From NCBI RefSeq assembly GCF_900142375.1, contig NZ_FRAR01000017.1, positions 1 to 64,000 on the forward strand: a stretch of DNA of 64,000 nucleotides, in the 5' to 3' direction. A program made the translations under genes and the position numbers. Positions 25,080 to 34,125 of the stretch are shown piece by piece. Position 1 is the first letter of the stretch. Each line of letters opens with the position of its first letter. Below the pieces are notes generated by a model. That model saw only the letters and a list, made by a program, of their open reading frames with translations. It was not told the DNA's origin and ran no database searches. This stretch comes from Desulforamulus aeronauticus DSM 10349. Its GTDB lineage: Bacteria; Bacillota; Desulfotomaculia; Desulfotomaculales; Desulfotomaculaceae.

Positions 25080-25976
25080 ATGCAAGAGCAGCGAGAAGGT
25101 TATCTGAAAATAATCATCGATACAGAAAAGGATCAATGGACTGTGGAGCGAGTATTCAGGCAGTCTATGGGTGTGTCCCGCAGTCTGCTGCGCCGAGCCA
25201 AGAGGGAGGAGAACATCCTGCTTAATGGCACCAGGGTAAAAAGCAATACTCGGGTAAGGGAAGGGGATTGTCTGGAATTAGTGATCCATCGGCAACCATC
25301 CCAGGTAATTCCGGAACAGCTAGCATTAGATATTCTTTATGAGGATAGGGACTTGCTGGCGGTAAACAAACCGGCCAATATGCTGGTTCACCCACTAACG
25401 AATCAAGCCACGGGTACCCTGGCCAATGGCATTGTCTATCACTGGCAACAACAAGGAGAACAGGATCTGGTAAGACTGGTTCACAGACTGGATCGCGATA
25501 CCTCAGGCATCGTTCTCGTGGCTAAAAATGCCTATATCCATCAACAACTCCAGCAGCAAATGCACCGGGAGCAGTTTATTCGCCGTTATTTGGCGGTGGT
25601 GGAAGGGGAGCCAGTGCCGCCCAAAGGGATTATTAATGCCCCCATTGGGTTGGCTCCAGACAGTATCATTCAGCGGATGGTCACGCCGCTTGGCAAACCG
25701 GCTATCAGCCACTACTGGGTGCTGCGTACATGGAAGCATTACAGTCTGGTTTGCTTAGAGCTTAAAACCGGTCGTACCCACCAGGTGCGTATCCATATGT
25801 CCTACCTGGGACACCCCCTGTTGGGAGATTCTCTTTACGGTGGGCAGCAGCTAGCCATCCAACGTCAGGCCCTGCATTGTGCCTATTTATCTTTTTATCA
25901 CCCGGTAACAGGTAGGCCAACTCAGTTAGCCTGTCCGTTGCCGACGGATCTAAAGGGTTTGTTCAGGATGCATTAA
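25080..25976 (+). CDS. RluD-family pseudouridine synthase
   Basis: A 298-residue RluA/RluD-type synthase converting uridine to pseudouridine in rRNA or tRNA. An S4 RNA-binding domain occupies residues about 15-75 (RSLLRRAKREENILLNG), followed by the catalytic domain. The active-site motif is VHRLDRDTSGIVLVAKN, with catalytic Asp about residue 139, and GRTHQVRIHMSYLGHPLLGD follows. The exact target base cannot be read from sequence. The 3' end overlaps the convergent MFS gene by 4 nt. The start has GGAGG about 12 nt upstream, slightly long spacing. Confidence 0.92.
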   Translation: MQEQREGYLKIIIDTEKDQWTVERVFRQSMGVSRSLLRRAKREENILLNGTRVKSNTRVREGDCLELVIHRQPSQVIPEQLALDILYEDRDLLAVNKPANMLVHPLTNQATGTLANGIVYHWQQQGEQDLVRLVHRLDRDTSGIVLVAKNAYIHQQLQQQMHREQFIRRYLAVVEGEPVPPKGIINAPIGLAPDSIIQRMVTPLGKPAISHYWVLRTWKHYSLVCLELKTGRTHQVRIHMSYLGHPLLGDSLYGGQQLAIQRQALHCAYLSFYHPVTGRPTQLACPLPTDLKGLFRMH

Positions 25977-27175
25977 GCACCGGCGGAAGTGTTTGTATAA
26001 ACAGGTTTTTCGGTCTTAATTTGAAAGGCTGCAAATAAGTTAATTAAAGCAATCATTGCTGCTACCATAAAAACATATTGATAGCCAAACTTCATCCAGA
26101 GCAATCCGCCAAAGAAGGGAATGGACATGGATACAAGATGATCAATGGTAATGCCCATGGATAAGGTGGGGGTTAGGTCTGCGGGCGAATCCACAATTTT
26201 ATTTAAGTAAGTGGTTCGGGCCATATTGCAGGCAAATAGAAGCTGGTCACCGATGTAGCAGGCAAAGACCAACCAAATGGCTAGGCTGCCCAAGCCCAGT
26301 TCCCTGGCAAAACCATACCCGATACAGATAACTACCAGCATGATAGATTCCGCGGCTATGATTATCCGCTCACCAAATTTATCAATGGCTCGTCCCAGCA
26401 AAGCGCGAAAGGGTATGCCTACCATCGTGCCAACCAGTCCAAGAGCTGCAAAGGTGGTAACCGGTTGATGAAATACTTTAATTAACACCCAGGGAGCAAA
26501 GGTGAGAAAGACTTGCTTACGGGCACCCATTAGCACGTTCAGCCAGTAAAACAAAAGATACTTTCTCTTGAACAGTAATTTTTGACGCTTTCTGTTAGTT
26601 TTCAAGGGCTGCATGAAGAATAGGCAGACCGCGGCTGCAATGGCGCAAAGCCCTGCCAGAGCAAAAATGGTAGAGTATTGAATATCGATGTAACGAAAGC
26701 CTAACCATACCAACAAAAAACCTACCAGAGAAGCAGCCGTTTTCATAGCACCCAGTTGCCCTAAGGTCTTACCCTCTTGGCCTGGCTTAGACAGGGCCAC
26801 CCCAATACTGGACTCCATGGGCATGGACAAGTGAGACCCTACGCTCCAAGTAATCATCCAAACAATTAACCAAGGAAAGGAGGGAGATAAGAAGCCCAAG
26901 CCCAGCAAGCCCGTAGCCAAGATAAGGCTGGCTACCATGGCAATGCGTACATCGGGCAGAAAAATTAAAAGACCCGTAGTAAACACCACCAAGAAGCCAG
27001 GAAGTTCCCGGGGAAACTCCAGACCACCTCGGGCCACTTCGCCAATATGAAAAACATCATTCAGATAGTTATTAAAAGATGGTTCATACAAACCGCTGTA
27101 GAGGCCCAGAAAAATGGATGTCACCATAAAAAGAAAAAAGTCCCGTTTTTTACGGGCCTCGGTATATTGTTGCAT
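25973..27175 (-). CDS. MFS transporter, unknown substrate
   Basis: A 400-residue, 12-helix major facilitator. Helices start at GLYSGLYEPSFNNYL, and the second half has a G-x-x-x-D-x-x-G-x-R-like loop (GRAIDKFGERIIIAAES). The motif between helices 2 and 3 is not classical. I do not recognise the substrate group; distant members are annotated as multidrug or sugar transporters. It is convergent with the pseudouridine synthase gene and 89 nt upstream on the map from a small minus-strand gene that is transcribed towards it. Confidence 0.8.
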   Translation of the reverse strand: MQQYTEARKKRDFFLFMVTSIFLGLYSGLYEPSFNNYLNDVFHIGEVARGGLEFPRELPGFLVVFTTGLLIFLPDVRIAMVASLILATGLLGLGFLSPSFPWLIVWMITWSVGSHLSMPMESSIGVALSKPGQEGKTLGQLGAMKTAASLVGFLLVWLGFRYIDIQYSTIFALAGLCAIAAAVCLFFMQPLKTNRKRQKLLFKRKYLLFYWLNVLMGARKQVFLTFAPWVLIKVFHQPVTTFAALGLVGTMVGIPFRALLGRAIDKFGERIIIAAESIMLVVICIGYGFARELGLGSLAIWLVFACYIGDQLLFACNMARTTYLNKIVDSPADLTPTLSMGITIDHLVSMSIPFFGGLLWMKFGYQYVFMVAAMIALINLFAAFQIKTEKPVYTNTSAGA

Positions 27176-27263
27176 TTAAAAAGTACCCCCAAATTGTCAA
27201 CATTACTATTACGGTCTTATTGTATACCCAATATGTCTAAAAAGGCAATAAAAAAAGGCCTCC

Positions 27264-27413
27264 CTAAGCCCGTTGCAGTGTTTCTATCGCTTTCCACAAG
27301 TCTTTGTTGAGTCCGTTAAACCAATCCTTTAACTTACCTTCCTTTTGGCCCCTGGCTTCATTTTGTTCAATCATGTGGCGTAGCGCTTGAATAGCCCTTT
27401 CCTTTTCAGACAT
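27264..27413 (-). CDS. Small 49-residue acidic/basic helical protein, unknown
   Basis: This short frame has an excellent ribosome site (AAAAGGAGG, 9 nt before ATG 27413). It encodes 49 residues with a strongly helical, charged sequence (EKERAIQALRHMIEQNEA, then KDWFNGLNKDLWKAIETL). I know no family name for it. The start at 27413 is preferred to the overlapping ATG at 27417, which runs into a stop after three codons. Its short hairpin and T-tract (27248-27266) could terminate transcription before the MFS gene. Confidence 0.65.
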   Translation of the reverse strand: MSEKERAIQALRHMIEQNEARGQKEGKLKDWFNGLNKDLWKAIETLQRA

Positions 27414-27688
27414 ACATTCTTACCTCCTTTTGTTTTCATTATATCATTTTGAAGAAGAAATTTGAATTAAGATTGCATTAATTTTTCTTATACTTTCAAT
27501 TAAAATTTTATACTTTCTGAAAGTGTAAGTAAAAATGACAATGCAGTCAAGAAAAATTATTTATAGAATTATTCATTTTAGAACTAATTATTTTAGAAAT
27601 TCCTACCCGGTATAAAAATGTAGCTCTACTATGTCCTTTCAATGCTATAATAATAGAGACAGGTTCAATACTAAGGAGGTCTTTTATT

Positions 27689-28657
27689 GTGGATAGAGAA
27701 CTTGCTCTGGAAATTGTCAGGGTTACTGAGGTAGCTGCTTTAGCTTCTTCCCGTTGGATGGGGAGAGGAAAGAAAAATGAAGCGGATCAGGCTGCCACCA
27801 GTGCCATGCGGGCAATGTTTGATTCGGTAAATATTTCAGGCACAGTTGTGATTGGTGAAGGGGAATTGGATGAAGCCCCCATGCTATACATCGGAGAAAA
27901 GGTTGGTACCGGTCAGGGGCCGGAAGTTGATGTAGCAGTGGACCCCCTGGAAGGAACCAATATTGTGGCCAAGGGTTTAAACAATGCAATGGCTGTGGTG
28001 GCGATTTCTGACAAAGGTAATTTGTTGCATGCGCCGGACATGTATATGGAGAAAATTGCCGTAGGGCCCAGAGCCGCAGGATTAATTCATATCGACGACC
28101 CCATTCCCCGGACACTGGAAATCGTTGCCCGGGCGAATCGGAAGAGAATTCAAGACTGTACGGTAATGATTTTAGAGCGCGAGCGACATGAGCAGATTAT
28201 TGAAGCTGTTCGCCGCACCGGAGCCAGGGTTCGATTGTTCAGTGATGGTGACGTAGGCGCTGCCATTGCCACCTGCTTTGAAGATACAGGCATTGATCTA
28301 TACATCGGTACCGGGGGAGCACCGGAAGGCGTTATTTCTGCTGCTGCCATTAAAGCCCTGGGGGGAGAAATGCAAGGAAGATTGGTTCCAGACAACCAGT
28401 CAGAATACGACCGTTGTGTAAAAATGGGTTTACAGGACCCTCGGCAAATACTGTTAATGGACGATATGGTAAGAGGAGAAGATGCTATTTTTGCGGCCAC
28501 CGGAGTAACCGACGGGGAACTACTGCGGGGCGTGCGCTTTGTGGGTAACGACCGGGCAGAAACCCACTCACTGGTGATGCGGGCGCGCACGAAGACAGTA
28601 CGTTGGATTAAAGCGTTACATTGTATTCCTAACAAACCTCATTTAATTATGGAATAA
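27689..28657 (+). CDS. glpX: Fructose-1,6-bisphosphatase class II
   Basis: A 322-residue GlpX-type enzyme that dephosphorylates fructose 1,6-bisphosphate in gluconeogenesis. Motifs are [18 protein letters not shown], the metal-binding [18 protein letters not shown] and [22 protein letters not shown] 27689 follows AAGGAGGTCTTTTATT. A TATAAT at about 27644 lies 45 nt upstream and may be the -10 element, without an obvious -35. Length agrees with the family. Monocistronic, with a strong terminator after it. Confidence 0.95.
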   Translation: MDRELALEIVRVTEVAALASSRWMGRGKKNEADQAATSAMRAMFDSVNISGTVVIGEGELDEAPMLYIGEKVGTGQGPEVDVAVDPLEGTNIVAKGLNNAMAVVAISDKGNLLHAPDMYMEKIAVGPRAAGLIHIDDPIPRTLEIVARANRKRIQDCTVMILERERHEQIIEAVRRTGARVRLFSDGDVGAAIATCFEDTGIDLYIGTGGAPEGVISAAAIKALGGEMQGRLVPDNQSEYDRCVKMGLQDPRQILLMDDMVRGEDAIFAATGVTDGELLRGVRFVGNDRAETHSLVMRARTKTVRWIKALHCIPNKPHLIME

Positions 28658-28672
28658 CTCTAGAAAATCAAA

Positions 28673-28716
28673 GAGGGAGTATCGCAAAACTACTTTTTTG
28701 CGATACTCCCTCTTTT
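28673..28716 (+). terminator. Intrinsic terminator of glpX
   Basis: GAGGGAGTATCGCAAAA and TTTTTTGCGATACTCCCTC form a long near-perfect stem with TTTT following. Its core matches the terminator at 6421-6466. Confidence 0.85.
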
Positions 28717-28842
28717 GGCCATTAGCCATTGGTTAACAGCTAATAAATTTCCTCTCCCGCGTTACATTTCTAGCCTAGCCAGCGTCTCTATAGGTGAGTA
28801 CTTAAGCATTTGCAATGTAATGATGAAATGAGGGTTTAATTG

Positions 28843-29379
28843 ATGACTCCGGCAACCAATCAAAGGCATCCGGATGGCGATTTACCATTTGAAGAATTAT
28901 ACGACCGTTATTTTGAACCGGTTAATCGGTATTTACGCTACCGAGTGGATAATACCTGGGATGCTGATGATTTAACCACCGCAGTTTTTATGAAAGCGCT
29001 GGAGAATTTCAGTAAGTACCGGGCGGATGGTCCCTTCGCTGCTTGGATCTTTCGTATTGCCCACAATGTTTACGTAGATTACATACGGGGCAAACGAGAG
29101 TATGCCACCCAGGATATTATCTTGGAATTGGCTATTGGTTCCGATGACGGACCGGAACAGGCAGTGTTGCAGGGAGAAGAAGTAAAGAAACTTCGCCAAT
29201 TATTAAAAGATCTTTCAGCGGATTACCGGGATGTGGTAGCGCTGCGTTATGCCGGAGATCTTCGGTTTGCTCAAATTGCGGAAGTTTTGAGTAAGACTGA
29301 ATCGGCCGTACGGATGCTGCATCATCGTGCCTTAAAACAGCTTCGGCAGAAATATGATCGGGAAGGGGGGAGTGCCTGA
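28843..29379 (+). CDS. ECF-type RNA polymerase sigma factor
   Basis: A 178-residue sigma-70 family ECF factor. Region 2 (about residues 12-85) includes ELYDRYFEPVNRYLRYRV, DADDLTTAVFMKALE and the -10 recognition helix AWIFRIAHNVYVDYIR. Region 4 (about 115-170) has LPADYRDVV-like LSADYRDVVALRYAG, then IAEVLSKTESAVRMLHHRAL. It is the first gene of a five-gene cluster; the next gene starts 1 nt after its stop and encodes a single-pass membrane protein likely to be its anti-sigma factor. ATG 28843 follows TGAGGGTTTAATTG. Confidence 0.92.
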   Translation: MTPATNQRHPDGDLPFEELYDRYFEPVNRYLRYRVDNTWDADDLTTAVFMKALENFSKYRADGPFAAWIFRIAHNVYVDYIRGKREYATQDIILELAIGSDDGPEQAVLQGEEVKKLRQLLKDLSADYRDVVALRYAGDLRFAQIAEVLSKTESAVRMLHHRALKQLRQKYDREGGSA

Positions 29380-29380
29380 T

Positions 29381-30835
29381 ATGACAGAAGAAAAAGTTCA
29401 TAATCAGGAGAATAAGGTTCTTCCCATGGAAGATTATTTAAAAGCCAGACAAGCTGAAGGTGAGGGTGTTTCTCATTTACTAAGTCACATGCGGCAGGTA
29501 CGGGAGACGGTTCCAGTCAATCGCCAATTGCAGGTGGAATTACGTAAAAAACTATTGGAACGCCAATTGGAGTTGAAAAGCCAGGGTTCTGGACAAGTGC
29601 CGACTTACCCGGAAGAACCCGCGAATCGCTGGAAGTTTGTGCAACATCCGTGGGTCAAGGCATTTTTAGGATCAGTGGCAGTGCTCTTACTAGCCTTTGC
29701 CTTAACTGGGTTATGGCGTCATACCAGTGGTAACTATTTTTTAGAAGCAGCAGGTAACCCCCAGGAACTTACCCGTTTTTGGACGGAGGCACTCCCCCTT
29801 CAGCCAACCATCAGTCCTGATGGCACGAAAATAGTACTGGTCCGGGGCGGCAGTTTGGTAGTGCTTTCTGAAACGGGAGTCCAACTGGCTGCGTTAGAGC
29901 CGCCTGAAGGAGAGGTTTTTCGGTCCCCAGCCTGGGCACCGGATGGTAAACAGATCTCATATATTGTAAGTCAAAACGGTTCTGAAGAAATTAAGCATCT
30001 TACCACTGAGGAATTACTCTCTGCAAGAGAAAAAAATTTCCCTGTACAGGCCAAGGCCCGTGTTAAACAGGAGGTGGCCTCCCTAGAAATTGCCAGCAAT
30101 ATGGCAATGTCTACTGCAGCAAAGGACAATACCCTGGAAGCCAATCACTATTCCAATCTGGCCTATGCACCGGACGGTAAAAAACTAGCCTATGTAGTGA
30201 ATCGGCTGGGAGGTGTCCCAGAGGTATGGGTTAGTTCCCAGGCTGGCCAGGAAAGACGTGTCATTGAAGGGGATGCTCCTACCTGGTCGCCCGATGGGAA
30301 ACACCTGGTTGTGCAAAAGCCCAGTCGAACCAATGGTTATGAATTGTGGTTGGTGGATGCCCAAACAGGTGATGCAGATTTATTAGGCCAAGGTGAAAAC
30401 CCCGTGTGGGGAGCCAATGGCTATCTGGCTTTTTCTTCGGAAAAAGTTCAAGAGAGAGTATTAACCTTCCTGCCTAATGGTGAGCCCCAATACAGTGTTC
30501 GTCAACAGGTGGCAGAGATGCGTATCACTTACCTGGGAAAAGATGGTTCCCCGGCTTTGAAGAAGTTAAATAAGGGTATCGGCTGGTTGGCCACAAGTCA
30601 TTTATTAGTGCCTACGGAGAATCGCATTTCCGGCGTAGAGCTTAATTGGCTGCGTCAACAGGAATTAAGTGGTTCCCGGGAGCCGAAAACACTCATTCTT
30701 AATGAAGTCAATAAATGTGAGGGTCAGGTTTTTGGTCCCGAGGGCAAGTGGTTGTTATTTGCTCGCCGGGACGGTGACACGGTAGCCCTGCTGAAAGTCA
30801 GCCTAGAAGAACGGTGGGAAAAGGAGAGAGACTAG
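29381..30835 (+). CDS. Membrane-anchored TolB-like beta-propeller protein, probable anti-sigma factor
   Basis: A 484-residue protein. The cytoplasmic N-terminus (1-85) is charged and helical (SHLLSHMRQVRETVPVN), a single membrane helix follows at about 88-110 (FLGSVAVLLLAFALTGL), and the outer part holds WD40/TolB-type blades with repeated SPDGTKI, APDGKQISYI, APDGKKLAYV and SPDGKHLVV. Its position directly after an ECF sigma gene and its topology suggest that it holds the sigma factor and senses an outside signal. No zinc-type anti-sigma motif (HxxxCxxC) is present, so the binding mode is unknown. Confidence 0.78.
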   Translation: MTEEKVHNQENKVLPMEDYLKARQAEGEGVSHLLSHMRQVRETVPVNRQLQVELRKKLLERQLELKSQGSGQVPTYPEEPANRWKFVQHPWVKAFLGSVAVLLLAFALTGLWRHTSGNYFLEAAGNPQELTRFWTEALPLQPTISPDGTKIVLVRGGSLVVLSETGVQLAALEPPEGEVFRSPAWAPDGKQISYIVSQNGSEEIKHLTTEELLSAREKNFPVQAKARVKQEVASLEIASNMAMSTAAKDNTLEANHYSNLAYAPDGKKLAYVVNRLGGVPEVWVSSQAGQERRVIEGDAPTWSPDGKHLVVQKPSRTNGYELWLVDAQTGDADLLGQGENPVWGANGYLAFSSEKVQERVLTFLPNGEPQYSVRQQVAEMRITYLGKDGSPALKKLNKGIGWLATSHLLVPTENRISGVELNWLRQQELSGSREPKTLILNEVNKCEGQVFGPEGKWLLFARRDGDTVALLKVSLEERWEKERD

Positions 30836-30838
30836 TAG

Positions 30839-33196
30839 ATGAGTAAAATAAAACAGGGACTCGGTAGTCCTTTACTGGTCCTGCTGTTAACAATTTTAGG
30901 ATTGATGTCCCTACTACAACCCACTGTGTCACTGGCAGGAGAAGCAGGAACAGTGCGGTTGGCAGTACAGCCCGGTTTAAGTGGCATTTATAAACTCGGG
31001 CTGCCCACAGGACTCCAGGTGAGTATTGCCAACCAGGGTGAAGCATTTACCGGTTTACTGGTGGTGGAACCGGGGAGGGATCTACTTGAAAAAGGTTCCT
31101 CGCAGCAAGCTACCCGTTACCAAAGGGTTGTGCAGGTACCGGCAGGAGGTCTTACTAAGACCATGCTAATGGTACCTAGTGAAATGATTAATGACGGTGC
31201 TTCCGTGGTATTGTTGGCAGGAGACAAACCGGTGGCTGCCAGTCCGGTGCAAGGGACGGTAGTAAATGGCGGTTTTATCGCCCTGAGTTTGGGAGAAAAA
31301 CCTCTCAAGGGCGGTATTGCTGCGTGGTTTGACCAGTCCTTTGGCGGTCAAACCACGATAAAATATCTTTCCCCAAAATCTTTGCCCGGAGACCCTCTGG
31401 AGTTGATTTTGGCAGATATCATCATTGTGGATGACACTTCTGTTGCAGAGCTAACGACACAACAACTAGCCACCCTAAAGGATTGGACATCCTTGGGGGG
31501 GATGCTAATTATTTCCGGTGGTGCCGGGGCATCCTCCGGTGGGCCACTGGCCGATCTTTCTCCTGTGTTGGCAGAGGTTCAGCAAGCTGTTGCGGCTGAT
31601 CTAGGAGGATTACAGGTAGTTAAGGGGACCATGAATGTGACCACCGGTCCTTTGCAGGAGGGTGAAGCACGCATCAAGGTAAATGGTGTTGTGGTGGTGG
31701 CCTCCCGGGAATACGGAAAGGGTCAGGTTATCTACTCCGGGATTTCTTTAGAAAACCTCACCTCGGAGTCTGCTGCCGTATGGCCCCTGGTGTTCGGCAA
31801 CAAGACTGGCCAAGCAGGCATCAACGTAAAAATGCAAATGGCCCAGGAAAAACGACAGATGCGCAATGATAGTCTGGCTCAGGCAGCTACCTATCTACCT
31901 CAGATAAAAACCCCACCGATACCAAAGGTAGCGGTGGCTTGGGTTTTTTATGTATTGGTGCTAGGGCCTGGTTTTTATCTATTATTAAAACGTTGTGATA
32001 AAAGGGATTGGATGTGGTGGCTGATCCCTGCCTGTGCCCTGCTTACCACAGGGGGCGTCTACCTGATGTCACCGGCCCAAAGGATCAATGCCCCCATCAG
32101 CCAAACGTTGGCGGTGGTTGAAATTTTAGATGACAAGCGAGCAGAAGTGAATGCAACCGCTGCCTTCGTTAGTCCCTATGGTGGTAACTTGGATATTGAG
32201 GGGCCTAGGGACGCCATTGTCTGGCCGGCCAATTCCTATTACTCGCCAAACAAGGGCATTGTCATTGAATATAATGATGTCGCGTCTCCTAAGATTTCTT
32301 TTTCCAATGTTGAATACTGGTCTATGCGCCATGCCAGAGCAACCGCCATCAAAAAAGATATGGGCCAGATCAGCGGCAGTCTGCTATTGGAGAATGGCAC
32401 TCTGCAGGGAAAAATTGAAAACCATACTAAGATGAATTTAAGAGATTGCCGCATTTTGTTGGGAGGTCGTTCCCTTTCCTTAGGAAATCTTCCTGCCGGT
32501 GGTAGTTTGGCAATAGACCAATCCCTAGCTAAATGGCCAGGCAGCTTAGGACCCAATGAATTCAGGGACTTACTGGTTCCTCCGCTGAAGCCTGGCGAAC
32601 AGGATACCTTTGTCCGTGAAAGACAGATGGTGGATACTGCCATGGGCTCTCGGATGCAGGAAGGCAGCAATCAGCCGTTATTCTTTGGCTGGAGCGATGA
32701 TTCCTTAGATATGTTCAAGATCCTATCGGATAAGGCCAACGTTAGTGAACACCATCTAATGCTTTTGACACAAAACCTGCAGTTGACGATTCCTCTGGGA
32801 AAAACGGTGGAATTGCCCTCGGGTATGTACTTGCCAAAGGTAACGGACAGCCGGGGTGCCTTTAATCAAACTCCCTTAGGCATTACCCTTTATGAAGGTA
32901 AGGTCACGCTGGAGTATGATCTCCTAGGAAGGCTCAACAAGCAAAACTTCAGGGTGGATGGCCTGACTTTTCCTGCCCAAACCAATAAATATTTGGCCCT
33001 AAGGGTTTATGACTGGCAGGAGAACAAATGGGCGGACATACCCTCTGATGGGTTGCAGATTGGTGCCGAGGAGCTAACACGTTATGGTTCGGCGGCAGGC
33101 GAATTCCGCTTCCAGGTGGAAAAAACGGCTGGTACAGGGAATCCTGATAAAGTGGATCTGCCTGTAGTGACGGTGAGAGGGGTGGCTGTTCAGTGA
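30839..33196 (+). CDS. Large membrane-anchored protein of a sigma/ABC cluster, unknown
   Basis: A 785-residue protein with an N-terminal signal or anchor helix (12-33), an outer region with a GATase-like alpha/beta part (LILADIIIVDDTSV, LKDWTSLGGMLIISGGAG, GKGQVIYSGISL), two central membrane helices near 362-382 and 390-410, and a long beta-rich C-terminal domain. Similar proteins sit beside ABC exporters in Gram-positive spore formers, but I know no function. It starts 3 nt after the preceding gene and its TGA overlaps the GTG start of the ABC ATPase, so all are co-expressed. Confidence 0.8.
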   Translation: MSKIKQGLGSPLLVLLLTILGLMSLLQPTVSLAGEAGTVRLAVQPGLSGIYKLGLPTGLQVSIANQGEAFTGLLVVEPGRDLLEKGSSQQATRYQRVVQVPAGGLTKTMLMVPSEMINDGASVVLLAGDKPVAASPVQGTVVNGGFIALSLGEKPLKGGIAAWFDQSFGGQTTIKYLSPKSLPGDPLELILADIIIVDDTSVAELTTQQLATLKDWTSLGGMLIISGGAGASSGGPLADLSPVLAEVQQAVAADLGGLQVVKGTMNVTTGPLQEGEARIKVNGVVVVASREYGKGQVIYSGISLENLTSESAAVWPLVFGNKTGQAGINVKMQMAQEKRQMRNDSLAQAATYLPQIKTPPIPKVAVAWVFYVLVLGPGFYLLLKRCDKRDWMWWLIPACALLTTGGVYLMSPAQRINAPISQTLAVVEILDDKRAEVNATAAFVSPYGGNLDIEGPRDAIVWPANSYYSPNKGIVIEYNDVASPKISFSNVEYWSMRHARATAIKKDMGQISGSLLLENGTLQGKIENHTKMNLRDCRILLGGRSLSLGNLPAGGSLAIDQSLAKWPGSLGPNEFRDLLVPPLKPGEQDTFVRERQMVDTAMGSRMQEGSNQPLFFGWSDDSLDMFKILSDKANVSEHHLMLLTQNLQLTIPLGKTVELPSGMYLPKVTDSRGAFNQTPLGITLYEGKVTLEYDLLGRLNKQNFRVDGLTFPAQTNKYLALRVYDWQENKWADIPSDGLQIGAEELTRYGSAAGEFRFQVEKTAGTGNPDKVDLPVVTVRGVAVQ

Positions 33197-34125
33197 ATGC
33201 AGTGGAAATAAAGCAGCTCACAAAGATCTATGGCAGCAGTTACGCCCTTAGAGATTTTACCCTGACCATTGAGGCAGGTCGTGTGTATGGTTTAATTGGT
33301 CCCAATGGGGCCGGGAAAACCACGGCTATGTCCATTCTGGCCACGCTGCTGGCCCCGGATGGCGGCACCGCCGTCGTAGGGGGACATGATGTGATAAAAG
33401 AAGCTGCAGCGGTACGGCGACTGATTGGCTATATGCCGGACTTCTTCGGCGTCTACGATGGTCTAAAGGCCACGGAGTATTTAGATTTTTACGCCGCCGC
33501 TTACCGTATACCGATCAGTAAAAGACCCCAACTTTGTCAGGATCTCCTGGAATTGGTGAACCTTTCGGATAAAGCGGATTCCTATGTGGATCTCCTTTCT
33601 CGGGGTATGAAACAACGTCTGGCTATGGCCCGCTGCCTAGTGCACGATCCTGCGGTATTAATCCTGGATGAACCAGCTTCCGGGTTGGACCCCAGAGCCA
33701 GGGCGGAAATGAAGGAAGTAATTCGCCAACTGAGACGGATGAATAAAACCATCTTAATTAGTTCGCATATTTTACCCGAACTGGCTGAGATGTGTGACAA
33801 CATTGCCATTTTAGAGCAGGGACGATTGGTAGCCAATGGCACTGTGGAAGAAGTAACGGCAGCCCGCCAAGGAGTCCGCGTATTAAAGGTAGATGTGGCA
33901 GAAAAACTGCCGGAACTGCTGGAGTATGTACGGCATAAAACCGGGGTGGTAAATCTGGATGGTGATGCTGGTTGGGCCAGGATATCTTTCGCCGGTAATA
34001 AAACAGAACAAGGGCAATTACTGCGGGAGATTATGGACCAAGGGTTTTCTGTGCTGGAGTTTGCCGAGGTTAAAGGGAACTTGGAGGACGCTTTTATGGC
34101 TGTGACCGGGGAGGTAGAAGTATAA
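33193..34125 (+). CDS. ABC transporter ATP-binding protein
   Basis: A 310-residue export-type ATPase of the CcmA/NatA group. Walker A is GPNGAGKTT (residues 36-44), the signature is LSRGMKQRLAMARCL (about 137), Walker B is VLILDEPASGLDP, and the H-loop is ISSHILPEL. The last 90 residues are the usual variable tail. GTG 33193 overlaps the previous stop (GTGA), and the permease start overlaps its stop (TAATG). It powers the membrane subunit encoded next. Confidence 0.92.
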   Translation: MNAVEIKQLTKIYGSSYALRDFTLTIEAGRVYGLIGPNGAGKTTAMSILATLLAPDGGTAVVGGHDVIKEAAAVRRLIGYMPDFFGVYDGLKATEYLDFYAAAYRIPISKRPQLCQDLLELVNLSDKADSYVDLLSRGMKQRLAMARCLVHDPAVLILDEPASGLDPRARAEMKEVIRQLRRMNKTILISSHILPELAEMCDNIAILEQGRLVANGTVEEVTAARQGVRVLKVDVAEKLPELLEYVRHKTGVVNLDGDAGWARISFAGNKTEQGQLLREIMDQGFSVLEFAEVKGNLEDAFMAVTGEVEV

